64,000 nt of DNA, from positions 248,001-312,000 of the forward strand of contig JAQOTA010000059.1 of NCBI GenBank assembly GCA_029532415.1. The letters are read 5' to 3'. Source of the stretch: Marasmius tenuissimus (lineage: Eukaryota; Basidiomycota; Agaricomycetes; Agaricales; Marasmiaceae). Within the stretch, counting starts at the first letter, position 1, and each line of letters starts with the position of its first letter. Under the pieces are notes generated by a model. That model did no database searches. It saw nothing but the letters and a program-made list of their open reading frames with translations, and was not told the origin of the DNA. The translations under genes and the position numbers were made by a program. Shown here piece after piece: positions 45,079-56,230 of this stretch.

Positions 45079-47694
45079 TGGCCATCACCGCAACCAACTC
45101 AGCTATCTCGTCATCCTCCCGGTCTACCCTCCTCTACAAGTTTCTGGAAAGTCATAAGGAACTCGAAAGCTACAGGTCTGTTTACTAGCACTATCAAGTT
45201 TTTGTCTGGTTTGCTGATATTCGAGTTCGATAAAGGAACGGTACAAAGCCCATCACGATCGATGGTTACAACTTGTCTATCGCAGCAGTTACAGCTGCCG
45301 CCAGATTCAGCGCTTCAGTCAACCTCGATCATTCTCCTCAAGTCAAATCGCTCGTAGCCAAGAGTCGAGCTGTCATTTCCGAGAAAGTCGAGAACGGTGC
45401 CAGTGTTTATGGCTTGTCTACCGGCTTCGGTGGAAGTGGTGCGTTCTTCGAGTAATGATCGCTTTAGACGTCATTGGCTCATGTTTCGACATGATATAGC
45501 GGATACTAGGACTGACCAGCCCATTCTTTTGGGGAAAGCTCTCCTTCAAATGCAACATACTGGAGTTTTGCCTTCCTCGACGAAAGCTCTCGATGCTCTT
45601 CCTCTTTCGGACCCAACTACATCGACCAGTATGCCCGAGGCATGGGTTCGTGGTGCCATGTTGATTAGGATGAACTCGCTTATCCGGGGTCATTCCGGTG
45701 TCCGGTATGTTGCAACGCACCAGTCGAAAATCATTATCACTGATCGTTTGGTATTCATCCAGATGGGAGCTCATTGAGAAAATTCAAGAGATAATGAATG
45801 CGAATATCACACCCTACGTTCCCTTACGAGGAAGTATCTCGGCCTCCGGCGGTATGTCCTCAATCGCTGTCCTAACAATATCCCTGACAGTGATCTCGAC
45901 AGACTTATCTCCTCTGTCCTACATTGCCGGCACTGTCGTTGGAAATCCTTCCATCCGAGTCTTTTCGGGCCCCAAGACCGGCCTCGGTGCACGCACGGTC
46001 CGCCCCTCAAACGAAGCACTGGCATCCCACAGTATCAGCCCCATGTCCCTCGCATCCAAAGAGCCTCTCGGAATCCTCAACGGAACCGCCTTCTCCGCTT
46101 CCGTAGCCGCTCTAGCCCTCAACGAAGCTGTCCACCTCACGTTACTCAGCCAAATCTGCACTGCGATGGGTACCGAAGCTCTCCTTGGTACCCGAGCGAA
46201 CTATCACCGATTTATCCACGCAGTGGCTCGACCACACCCGGGTCAGATCGAATTCGCTGAGAACGTATGGGGATTGTTGGAAGGGAGTAAGTTTGCACAG
46301 CTCGAGGAGGAAGAAGAGGTATCAATCAAGGACGATAAGTACTCGCTGAGGCAAGACCGCTACCCGCTGAGGACCTCACCTCAATTCGTGGGCCCTCAAA
46401 TCGAGGATATTCTGTCAGCGCTCACCGTCGTGACTCAAGAATGCAATTCGAGTAAGTTTCGTCGCGTTTACTCTTCAGATCCTGTTGCTGATGTCTTGTG
46501 TAAAAAAGCGACCGACAACCCTCTCGTCGATGGAGAGACCGGTGAAATTCACCATGGCGGTAACTTTCAAGCGATGGCAGTTTCCAACGCGATGGAAAAG
46601 ACCCGTCTTTCCCTTCACCACATCGGCAAACTTCTCTTCGCGCAGAGCACTGAGCTCGTCAATCCAGCGATGAACCGCGGACTTCCACCTTCTCTGGCCG
46701 CCTCGGATCCCTCCCTGAACTATCATGTGAAGGGAGCCGATATCGCTACAGCTGCGTATGTCGCCGAGTTGGGATATTTGGCAAACCCGGTGTCTACGCA
46801 CATTCAGAGTGCAGAGATGCATAACCAGGCTGTCAAGTGAGTGAGGTATATCATGCAGGAATGCGCTGTATTGAACCCAGATTCCTATCAGCTCTCTGGC
46901 TTTGATATCGGCACGAGCAACGATCACTTCGCTCGAAGTTCTCTCGATCCTGACGGCTACTTATCTCTACATCCTTTGCCAAGGTAAGGAGCAGCAATGT
47001 TATTCCATATCCTACCTCTCATCGCCCATTACATTATAGCCCTCGACCTTCGTGCGCTCCGCACGGAGTTTGACGAAGGCTTCGAATCCATCGTCAAGGA
47101 CGAGATCAGCAATCACTTCGCTACCCCCCTCTCCCTCGACGCCTCGACGCAATCAACCATCCTGGCACAAGTGCTCAAGACAATGTTTCTCTCCCTCGAG
47201 AAGACAACGACTATGGATGCCGTCGACCAAATGGCTGCTGTCGCATCTTCGAGCGTCCCCGTGCTCATACAGCTTCTCTTGCAAGCTGGTGTCAACTCCC
47301 CGGAGATGCTTGTCTTGATTGCGGGATTCCAATCCGACGTCGCTTCTCGCGCTACTCATCTCCTGAATGACCTTCGAAGGGTGTACCTCTCTGGTGAGCG
47401 GGGTCTCACGCCTGCTTCGCCGTACTTGGGGAGGACAAAGGTAGTTTATGAGTACATCCGTGTGGGATTGGGTGTGCGGATGCATGGATTGGATAATATC
47501 ACGGACTTTAAGACAGACGCCGATTCTAAGGATGCGACGATTGGCCAGTCGATCTCTGTTATCTATGAGGTGGGTCTTCCTATATCTGTTACTTGGTGTT
47601 CTGAGGCTTATTTCATCAACCAAAGGCGATTCGGGACGGAAAGATGCAGACGCCGGTCGTCCAGTCAATGTTCTCGGGCGTCTCTCAGCTCTAG
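45079..47694 (+). CDS. PAL: Phenylalanine ammonia-lyase
   Basis: Removes ammonia from phenylalanine (and often tyrosine) to give cinnamate; a cytosolic tetramer in this family. Eight introns give a continuous protein of about 700 residues from [11 protein letters not shown] to [12 protein letters not shown]. Visible are the Tyr-loop [19 protein letters not shown], the MIO-forming Ala-Ser-Gly in [16 protein letters not shown] (restored by an intron at about 45,852-45,906), [25 protein letters not shown] and [10 protein letters not shown]. Splice junctions all keep phase, so the gene looks functional. The selectivity position following the Tyr-loop reads LLQMQHTGV, where characterised yeast PAL has HQ. 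The histidine ammonia-lyase alternative is unlikely given the length and fungal C-terminal insertion. Confidence 0.92.
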
Positions 47695-48007
47695 TATGCT
47701 TACGGCTTCACGATGTGTTACGATTTATATCATGACGAAAGGACTCCAGATGTTCTGTGTACTTTACATTGAAGGGCTAATAATCAAGAATTTAATCTCT
47801 ATCGAAAAACACCGTCCAGAGTCATGAGAACCATAGAGCAGACTCGATACGACAGCCACAAATGACATCAACCTCATTCAGCTTCCAACAAAAGTGTTTT
47901 ATATCTGATTGCACCAGGGAGGTTGTCGAGAAAATCGGCGGTAATAACGAGCACAAAAACAGGAAAAGGTCCCCGTCGATCCGAAAGAAAGGCCAACAGG
48001 AGTGTTG

Positions 48008-48420
48008 AAGAGTGGACATATTTGGACCCACACAGACATTGTATGGAGCGCTGTGATACTTGCCCGTTGTTTTCAATCGGGCCGTCCTCTTTTTCTCCTT
48101 CGCTGGTATATATATCTCAGATCTGTTTCCTTCTCTGTTTCCTTCATCTACTGAGCTTGCTGGCGAGTCAGCCGAGAGCCAATGGATTGCGAGCGCGTAC
48201 GAGGCACATGAGAAGGAATCAGGGGCACATAAAATAGATGGGGCCGACCTCTCTGTTTTTCAGTTGGCGCTCGAGCAAACTGCCCTTTTTCGACCCTTTT
48301 CGAGGAGCGAACACTTTTTCACCCCGAAGGGGCCACGTTTAATATGCATGGATGCTCTTGTCGTGAACGTGAGGAGGGAGATTTGCCGACAAAAAGAAGG
48401 TTCAAGCCGCTGAGAGTACA
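48008..48420. repeat. Segmental duplication, left copy (partner at 61,795-62,247)
   Basis: GAGTGGACATATTTGGACCCAC, CTGGCGAGTCAGCCGAGAGCC, GAAGGAATCAGGGGCACA, GCCGACCTCT, CAGTTGGCGC and GAGGAGGGAGATTTGCCGAC recur in the same order and spacing in the right copy. The duplication then runs into the tRNA-Gly relic and the block (49,418-49,620), interrupted in this copy by a LINE. Confidence 0.75.
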
Positions 48421-48510
48421 CCGTTTGGGGATCGAACCCGAGCCGCTTGCTGTTTGTATGCCTCGAAGACCAATGGAAGGCAAGCATGATAACTACTTCA
48501 ACAACGGTGT
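48418..48510 (-). pseudogene. tRNA-Gly copy 5, probable pseudogene
   Basis: Anticodon stem and TCC anticodon are intact, with an intron of about 22 nt, but the D stem begins TTGA (mismatch with TCAT), a D-loop G is lost (AGTAGTTA) and the T stem CCCAA has a mismatch. It is the left-duplication counterpart of the tRNA at 62,248. Confidence 0.65.
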
Positions 48511-49397
48511 TTCAGAATTGTATACGGGATGAAACGCGGCATAGAAAAATGGACATGGAATAAAGTTCTTGTCGACATTCACAACTCCCGAAAGCTATCT
48601 ATCCTACAGACAAGGTACCCTGTTCCACCCCTTGTCGATAAACCAGCCAACACCTTCCATCTCCAATCATACCTCCTTGTTCCTACTCCGGCCCATCGCA
48701 AATCACTCTGTCGGTTCATCACGTCCTGCCATCACCTCGCCGTTGAAACCCTCCGATGGTCTCCCAACAACGCCCGTGAGAACAGGTTGTGCAGGTTCTG
48801 TAGGGTTGCAGTAGAAGACGAACTCCATGCGGCTTTCGAATGTGACCAAAGCCCCGAGCTGGTAATTCGAAGGGAGCGGTTCTACCGCATGCTTAACGAA
48901 TCCAAACCGGAAAGATGCTTCGGAGTACAGGAACGACGTGGGATTGACGTGTTGAACGAGGCTATGGATGATCCTCAGCTGAGGAACACACTAGCGTCGT
49001 TTATTCACAACGTGCTCGTCATCTATGATGCAACCCCCGTATACCGAGCTCCTCGATATATTCAGGAGGGCGCGTCTCTTCCCGAGGACGACACATTTAT
49101 AATCCCGGATGAGGATGATCAAGTTGAGCTTCTTTATGCATGAACTGTAAGAATGTTGGTCGCTGGTATCTGGCTCAAGAACTAATATGACTCTGGTTAG
49201 TAGATCGAACGAGGCACTCAGTTCAATTCCGTATGATAACGACCATACCATGAGTTGGTACTATGTCGTGCCTTCGTACTGGTGTCGTCCCTCATACGCT
49301 GCTGCACATTTAGATGGCACGTAGTATTTATGTGCAGCAGGTCCCTGAATCCTGCGGGGTCCAAAAGGGATGTACTTCCAAATAAATAAATAAATAC
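48511..49397 (+). mobile_element. 5'-truncated LINE (non-LTR retrotransposon), 3' end
   Basis: An open frame 48,529-49,143 encodes the C-terminal part of a LINE reverse-transcriptase polyprotein. It has a CRFC...ELH...FEC zinc-knuckle (C-x2-C-x8-H-x4-C, residues about 88-105) of the type found after the RT domain. The 3' UTR of about 235 bp ends in an (AAAT)n tail at about 49,380-49,396, the hallmark of target-primed integration. It lies exactly between tRNA-Gly copy 5 and its block, which are only about 41 bp apart in the sister duplication. Confidence 0.8.
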
Positions 49398-49416
49398 AAG
49401 AGGCAGCCGCACGTTG

Positions 49417-49622
49417 GGTGCCTGTGTGAGCAAACTTCCGAATCCGACTTGGGGTCGAATGCCAAGCTCAAAGTTCGACCACGACTTCCACCACCACTGC
49501 CAGTTTTCCCTCCAATTTTCAACGCCGCGTTCATTGTCTCATATTTTCTTCACAAAGACATCAGATGGATGCTATTCAATCTCTCTGGATCGGCTCGTGG
49601 CTTTAATAAGGTTTTGTCCCAT
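49417..49622 (+). repeat. Dispersed block, long copy
   Basis: GTGTGAGCAAACTTCCGAAT, GACTTGGGGTCGAATGCCAA, CGACCACGACTTCCACC, TTTTCAACGCCGCGTTCATT, GGATCGGCTCGTGGCTTT and AAGGTTTTGTC also occur in that order at 62,379-62,580. The shared part ends at the point where GH3 coding sequence begins (about 49,622). Confidence 0.75.
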
Positions 49623-50727
49623 GGGCAAACGCAACCGTCCAGCTCCAATCCAGCTACCACGGTATCGCCCCGTTCCTCATAAGCCCCCAGCAAGCTTTCA
49701 AAGACGCCGGATTTGACGTCTCGTTCATCAACGGGACGAACATCAGCTCGACTTCCACTGAGGGATTCGAGGACGCGCTGAAGCTCGCGAGGGAGGCTGA
49801 TCTCGTGGTGTATGCTGGTGGGTTGGATCAATCCGTCGAACATGAACAGCAGGATAGAGTGGAGATTGGGTGGCCGGGGAATCAGTTGGAGCTTGTTGGC
49901 CAGCTGGCGGATGTGGGGAAGCCATTCATCGTGCTTCAGATGGGTGGAGGGCAGGTTGATAGTGAGGCGATTAAGAAGAATCCAAAGGTTGGTCTTCTGG
50001 TCTTTTCTCGGATTATTCTGAGCCTCCGGATTCTGACTAGTGGCAATTCACAGATCAGCGCTCTCATCTGGGGAGGCTATCCCGGACAGAGTGGTTCGTT
50101 GATATTATTCTAGGAATTCGGAGCCCAGCTGGTCGGCTCCCAATCACGCAGTACCCAGCGGAGTACGTCAATCAAGTCGCGTTCACCGATATGAGTCTCC
50201 GACCGTCGAGTTCGAGCATGGGTCGGACGTACAAATGGTACACTGGCGAGGCTGTGTACGGGTATGGGTTTGGTCTTCATTACACGACGTTCAATCTGGC
50301 TTGGGTGGGCGCGCGGGGAAGTACTGGCGGGAGTTACAACATTCAAGATCTCGTTGCAGCTGCAAGATCCTCCGTTCCGCAGGTCGATCTGGACATGCTC
50401 GATACGTTCGAAGTGGAGGTGAAGAATACCGGCAGGGTTCAATCCGACTATGTGGCTTTGCTATTCTCTCGAACCACTGCAGGACCATCCCCCGCACTCT
50501 TGAAGGAGCTGGTGTCATACATGCGTATGAAGGGGCTGCCGGCTGGACAGAGCGCGACAGTAGAGCTGAAGATCACGCTTGGAAGTATTGCGAGGACGGA
50601 CGAGGAGGGTAATGGGGTGTTGTATCCGGGGAGGTACGAGTTGATGCTTGATGTGGATGGGAAGGTTAGGAAGATGATCACACTTATTGGGAGGGAGGAG
50701 CAGTTGCTCGCGTGGCCGAAACCGTAA
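49622..50727 (+). pseudogene. GH3 beta-xylosidase, C-terminal part, broken
   Basis: Homologous to the C-terminal two domains of fungal GH3 beta-xylosidases: WANATVQLQ, APFLISPQQAF, EGFEDALKLAREADLVVYAG, WPGNQLELVGQL, VLQMGGGQVDS, then after an intron WGGYPGQSG, YPAEYVNQVAFTDMSLRP, GRTYKWYTGEAVYGYGFG and a fibronectin-III-like tail ending AWPKP-stop at 50,725-50,727. Near 50,095-50,125 about ten residues of the expected GQSGG...ARSPAGRLP region are replaced by a TAG and a frame change. The N-terminal catalytic half is missing because the block borders it directly. Confidence 0.8.
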
Positions 50728-50729
50728 CC

Positions 50730-52020
50730 GGTTTCTTTGTGGTGTATCACAATTGATCAGGCTAAACAAGAGACTGAAGAGGTTGGCAGTCTATAGCTGA
50801 ACTGACTGCTCACGAGAGCCCGAGTCTGAACAAGAAGTCGTTCTATAGCCTGATATGTACTCGACCCGACCATACACCATCAAGATCGCCAGTATTGACC
50901 ATCCTCCCCAGAGAGCCCTGTTATGTCGTCCCCGCTCGACAGCGTGCAGGTATGGCCTGCAGTATGGCCGGGGAGATAGAGGCGACCGAGGGCTTCGCAA
51001 TGTCCTATCTGAAGGAGGCACATCCATTTAGGGTAAATTGTGAGAGATTGACCGTGTCTCGTTTCCGAGTCTTCAATTATAATCCATGATACCGCACGAC
51101 GGGTTCTTCATAACGATGTTTATCACCATATTTCTCGACGCGTTGCGAGTTGCTACCATGAGGCTTCGCTGCACGAAATCATCGTCAGTTGGAAAAAAAG
51201 ACAGGGGTGTCGATTTTGATAGACGCACCCGATCCTTAGTCGCCCTCATCGCCATCTTACTGACCCTCCTCTTCATTGACGATCTTCTCTTCCTCTGATC
51301 CTGACCCTGATCATCCGCTGCTTTTGCCTGAACCAGTCTCATCGTCCCTGGGCCCGCCACGTAGCCTTGTCCATCAAACTCTGCAACATACCCATACCAG
51401 GTCCTCTTGGTGCAAACGTGTACCCAGATTCATTTACGAGGACGGCAAGAGGGAGCAGATGGTGAAACTGGTAGCGAGATGTGAGCGCATCCGAGCCATC
51501 AATCCGGATCTTTGTCTTTATCTTCCCTTTGGACTTTTGGTTCGATTCTGTAGCCTTCTAATTCTTGATAAATCGTCCACTTCTACTTCCATTTCCACAT
51601 CCATCTCCACGTCCCTCAGCCCAGCCTAACATGAATACAAGAAGCTAGAGTCCGGCGTCATCATACAGAACCAGGTCTGTTGGAATACGATAGCTAGGCC
51701 GCTATAAAGACGACATTCACAGGTTGCTTCGATAGCCGCGGGAGATGTGGAAGTGATCCTGTCTGTTCGAAAGCGGCGCGACACTTAGGTATGGGCTGGA
51801 AGGGGAAGCGCCGTTGGGTACAATATCGGTTCTGAGTCGACTTGACAACATGGATGATGGTGGTGAGGGTGTGGGTGTGTGTCAAGTTAGCGCCCACAGT
51901 TTCATGCACACCCAAACCTCCAGTTTTCTATACATCAGCCCCTAAGTAATGAATCCCCGAGATATAGAAGCTTTAATGAGCTTTTTTGACGGACTTTGGG
52001 TGCCTAGGATATCCAAAACT
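50730..52020. other. Intergenic DNA, no gene recognised
   Basis: Short ORFs such as 51,276-51,629 (+) and 51,073-51,360 (-) overlap each other and cannot be tied to a family. Poly-Ser-encoding TCCACTTC/TCCATCTC repeats near 51,570-51,620 look like low complexity. Confidence 0.3.
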
Positions 52021-52150
52021 TGTGGGTGCTTGTGCCAGCAACTTCCGAACCCGAGTAAGAAGCGCTCCCTGCTGTTGACGTCCACGACTGATTTTATCTC
52101 CGGCTTTTTGAGTCGTTTATTTCACTCTCCTATGACCTCCTTCAATCATA
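52020..52150 (+). repeat. Dispersed block upstream of the RRM-MIF4G relic
   Basis: TGTGGGTGCTTGTGCCAGCA, then ACTTCCGAACCCGA and GTCCACGACTGATTTTATC. It occupies the same relative place as the block at 62,379 upstream of the RRM-MIF4G gene. Confidence 0.55.
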
Positions 52151-52259
52151 CTTTTCGTGGACTAGCTCATGGCAACTTTGATATATGATACCTCGGTTTT
52201 GGTTGCAACATTGCAGCTCAATCTTCCAATGGAAGCACAACACAATCCACGACCAACAG

Positions 52260-53285
52260 GATGAAAGGATACGCCAGCCGAGGTGTTGGTCAAGAAATCG
52301 GATCGTCATAGACAATTTTGGAAGCTTGAAGTTGACAAAGCAGAAGGGCATTCAGGACGAGACCCAGAAGTAGATCAAGAGGACGAGGACGAGGAGAATT
52401 ATCATGACGAATCTCGACTTCAAGCTCGAGCTTCATCGATGATCAACACCTCCGACCGACCCATTGCTTGGGCGAATGACCGTTCTACTATGCACTGTTG
52501 TGCGTGATGCCCTCTTGCGTGTCAAATTTGCCAGGAAACGCGGGTCAGGTTCACCAGCGAAATGTTCAAGATGCGGATGATAACCCAGTCGAACCTAATA
52601 CGTTGATGTCTCGGAATCCCAGCGGGAGCACTATCATTCGGCCTCGCCCCTTGGTCCCTACCACTCGTCGACAACACCATTCCGTACCATAGCCCGAGAG
52701 CTTCGAGAGTCTTTGCCCAACATTCTATTCGAAAGGTGGGCTGTAATGTTCCGGTATGTGCTATGTATCAAGGCACTCGCGACTCGTTAGCTCATAGTTT
52801 CTGATAGACACTACCGTGTTTTCCTTCCCTAATTCGACTCCCAAAATACTGGCCAACTGGAAACGTTCAACCCTTTGGGCCTGCCGCCTCAGCTCAACAG
52901 AGAGGGCTTCCAATCCGCCCGAATATGAAGACATCTTTACTCCACCTAGCGTTCTGGGTCAATCAGTGGCTCAGGAATATCTGATCAATCTTCCTTTCTA
53001 GCCTCCAAAACCAGTCGAAATCGTCCGCAACAGGGAGCAGAAATCAAAAGGTTTTGGATAGGTCGAGTTCGAGGACGTGGAAGAGATGAAAGACACCATT
53101 GCAATGGCAGGATCGGTCAGCAGCCATCTATCCCCAGTTTTCACGCACGATATGATTCCGAGCATTTCACGACTAGTCATCATCCCAGCAACCCCATCCC
53201 TTTGCGCATCGCCAAGGTCCCTCCGGACTCCCCAAATTTGTCAGTGGGAAAGTCAAATTCCTATTCATCGAATTTACTCTTAAAC
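52260..53285 (+). pseudogene. Decayed copy of the RRM-MIF4G fusion gene
   Basis: Best preserved at 52,985-53,285. PPKPVEIVRNREQKSKGFG, then a TAG, then VEFEDVEEMKDTIAMAGS corresponds to the RRM second half of the gene at 62.6-64 kb, and the next intron (TTTTCACGCAC, ATTCCGAGCATT, GACTAG) also matches. Directly after it, CCTCCGGACTCCCCAAATTTGTCAGTGGGAAAGTC in two parts matches the MIF4G start of that gene (PPDSPEFVSRKVRSL), with the linker deleted. The 52,260-52,980 part is only loosely similar, and a stretch near 52,700-52,880 looks unrelated. Stops and frame changes make it dead. Confidence 0.7.
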
Positions 53286-53676
53286 GACGGAGAATAATAC
53301 TCCGCCAGATCCTGTTGCGTGATCTGCGCGTCGAACGTATGTCTCGTTGTATTCCCTGCGTTCTCCAAATCGTACCCAGCCCGTGTTTGCAATCCGCTAG
53401 GACCTTGTAATAAGGTTTTGGGATGACCCCGCCTTGGAGGGCGGTCACGTATTCGAACACATATCGAGAGATATGGAGCGGGTCTTCACCGGGGGTTTCT
53501 TGACCACGGCCCCATCGGGGGTCCTTGAATGGGTTGATATTGGGCTTGAAGTAGTCGAGACCGGAACGGTTGGTGTTGTTGAATGCGCGGGCTTCTGTGC
53601 TGATGATGGTGGCGATGGAGTGGACGAGGGTATCGTCGAAGGCGGGTCCGAGGGTTATGGGACTTGGGAAGGTCAC
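53286..53676 (-). pseudogene. GH3 beta-xylosidase, N-terminal part, broken
   Basis: The reverse strand reads TFPSPITLGPAFDDTLVHS, IATIISTEARAFNN, GLDYFKPNINPFKDPRWGRG, QETPGEDPLHISRYVFEYV, then ADCKH, a hallmark of the GH3 N-terminal barrel. After CKH the frame shifts, and YDLENAGNTTRHTFD with QQDLAEYYSPSFK follows in another frame. It stops there, before the catalytic nucleophile region. No equivalent of the missing middle is in the window. It could be the lost front of the 49.6-50.7 kb fragment or of another copy. Confidence 0.8.
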
Positions 53677-53689
53677 AGAATCAGGTCAG

Positions 53690-54485
53690 TGAATCTCCCG
53701 AACCTTCGAGTCCACGTCGTCTCTCGGTACTTGTATTCAACCACGTTATATCTTTCACTCAAGGTGTATTCGAACACTATGGATCGACGTTGGCCCTCAC
53801 GTTCGAATGGTCAAAGATTTTTATGATGTTGGCGCTCAAGTCAGCCCTGAGAGCAGGAGGATAACTCAATCTCGCACGACCGCAAGGAGACTGGTCACCC
53901 GCACGCTTCGGCCGATAGACGTTCGAAAAGCAAATTCTCTTCGGATTACTTTCCTTTGGCTCGTTCACGAGGTGGCCATTGTACACAATCTCTTGACCGC
54001 CACCGGACTTTTCAAATGCCCTAGCTACATATCGTGCTGATGAAGATTCGATTGTGACATCATTCCCTTCAGTTATGAATGATGAATATGACTGCTCTCA
54101 TGGTCCAGGAAATGCTGGCTCGGGTTATGGCAGTGGCGCATTCTCGTCGAATTATCCGCCCATTCCAGTTGTCGCAACGTTCATATTGAGTTCGTCAAAT
54201 CTTTTTCACTTTTCGGGCTCGCTAACAATGAACATACTATAGTTGTTAAACCGAAGCTATAGTCCGGTTCGGTATGTCTGTGGGTCTCCGTCAATCGACC
54301 ATACACCATCCACATTTTAGCAACTATACTCTTACTAGCTGGGAATGCCATCTGACTACCGATGCGTGTATCCAGTTCTCAAGAAGCGAATTAAGAGTCG
54401 GGTCTACGGCTCGAGATCGCACAGAGGTGTCTTCTTTTCGTACAAACACGCGGCAGAATGCCAGCTCATTCCAACGTCCTCGACA
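53690..54485. repeat. Repeat unit A of the HsbA array, 5' part
   Basis: Starts with AGAATCAGGTCAGTGA and ATTCGAACACTATGGATC, includes the minus-strand peptide YVARAFEKSGGGQEIVYNG (53,958-54,034), the GCAGTGGCGCATTCTCG / CCCATTCCAGTTGTC words and the ACTAGCTGGGAATGCCATCT word just upstream of the HsbA start. Units B and C share all of these in the same order. Confidence 0.7.
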
Positions 54486-55268
54486 ATGCGTTTCAGCCCT
54501 CTCTTCGTCGTCCTCTCTGCTGCCTCGGCTCTTGCCACTCCATTCAAGCGCGATGCCTCCACGGTCAAGGCTGATATCGCTATCATTGACACTGAGTTCA
54601 ACACTATGAATGACGGTGTCTCCTTTGAATCTGGCTCTGTCCCTCCTGGTGATCGTGAGGCGGGCACTTGGGCAGTCATCGTAAGTTCTGCTGGATTAGT
54701 GTTGTCTAGTTGTCCGTGTTCTCCAACGCGTTTTTTCACTAGGAGGCTTTCGATAACTCAACGAGCGCCCTTGGCTTCTCCTTAAAGAATGCCACTGTTG
54801 ACACACATGCTTCCGATGCCTTCAGCCAGGACGACGGCAGCTCTATACTTTTGTCCATTGAGAGAACCCTGCCTGTTATTAACCATGCTTTTAACGAAAT
54901 GGTAAAGAGAAAGGAGGATATCAAGAGTGAGTATGGCCAGTCACGCTTCCTCTCATTGTGGTTGCTCACAAGGCTCTCTGTTCTCCACCAGGTGTCGGAG
55001 GAGAGCTTATCGAGCCTGGAGTCATGCTCCAGCTCATGCTTCAGGACATGAATGATCTCAATAACGACATGTCCTCCTTCATCAGTTCCATCGCCGCTAA
55101 GGTTCCTGTGAGTAGAATCGTTGAACTCTTTGGCCTTATATCAGACCATGCGACTCATTAATTTCTACCCATGTTCTGCAGTCCAGCCTTGTTGATCAGG
55201 TCAACAGTATCAACGGCAGCATCACGAGCGCTTTTGACAAAGTTATCACCGCCTACTCTGAGTCTTGA
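54486..55268 (+). CDS. hsbA-like: Hydrophobic surface-binding protein A (HsbA) family, copy 1
   Basis: Secreted cell-wall/hydrophobic-surface protein; HsbA helps fungi recruit enzymes to hydrophobic surfaces. Signal peptide MRFSPLFVVLSAASALA is followed by TPFKRDASTVKADI (dibasic site), then three introns (54,680-54,741, about 54,928-54,991 and 55,108-55,181) and the family pattern FSQDDGSSILLSIERTLPVI, LMLQDMNDLNNDMSSFI, SLVDQVNSINGSITSAFDK, ending VITAYSES-stop. About 190 residues, the normal size. All four exons stay in frame, so it looks intact. Confidence 0.85.
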
Positions 55269-56230
55269 TCCCAACTGCTGGGGAGCAACTCACGCGTTTC
55301 TTCCGAAACGAGTATACACCCTGAGATTGCTGGATTGCTGTAGATATATGTTCAGTATATGTATGTTGAAACTCTTCGTGCAATATAACTTCGTTCTTAT
55401 TTTTCACACGCCACGGCGGATATAACGTTGAAGCGTCTCTGACACAGGCCGCAGGGCCGAATTTCACGAGCGTAAAAGTAAATCGCGAAATTCGATGTCA
55501 ATTTACAGTATTTACGGCCTCGGAAAGAGATCTTTTTTACGCCGTAGAATTACTCTGCTGAGTAGAAATTTTCGAGAAGGGGAAACTAAGAATTTCCTAT
55601 CGATAAAAGTGGCCGGGAACTTCCCACATTAATGATCTCTATTCAGATCAGCATGAAGGCTTTCAACCAGCTGGCACAGTCACCGAATGCAGTACCCGTG
55701 GCCACAGCATGGGTCAGCAAAAGACGCGAACTCCCCTGCTTAGCCTCTGTCTTGTGGCTATTCGAAACTTGTTACTTATATCCTAAGCAACCATTCAATT
55801 TTCAAGTCGAGCCATGGCTAGACAAAGGTTGCCAATGTATGGGCAAGACAGGGGATTTCCGCACTGAAGGCCATAGAATCAGGTCAGTGACTCGCATCCT
55901 CCCGAACCTTCGAGTTCCCGCCATCTCTCAGCGTTCTCTCAGTGTAGTAAACTACATTATATGTTTCACTTGAGGTGCACTCGAACACCATGGGTTGACC
56001 CCATAAACCACCTGTGTTTATGGTCTCAGCTTTCGTGTTGTACAGTCAAAATTCCAAATCATGTCGTCCTTGGTAGGACCTCAGCGCCGCAGCAGTTGAA
56101 CGGCTGGGCCTGTGAGCAGAAGGATAACCTTACATTGCACGCCCGAGGCAAGGAGATTGACGTCTCGCACGCTTCAACCGACAGCTGTTTGGCAAGTACA
56201 TCCTCTTCGGTTTACTTTTCTCTGTTTAAT

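Noticed and set aside
50291..50769. Minus-strand ORFs opposite the GH3 C-terminal fragment.
   Set aside because: Antisense shadows; the plus strand has clear GH3 and fibronectin-III-like sequence.
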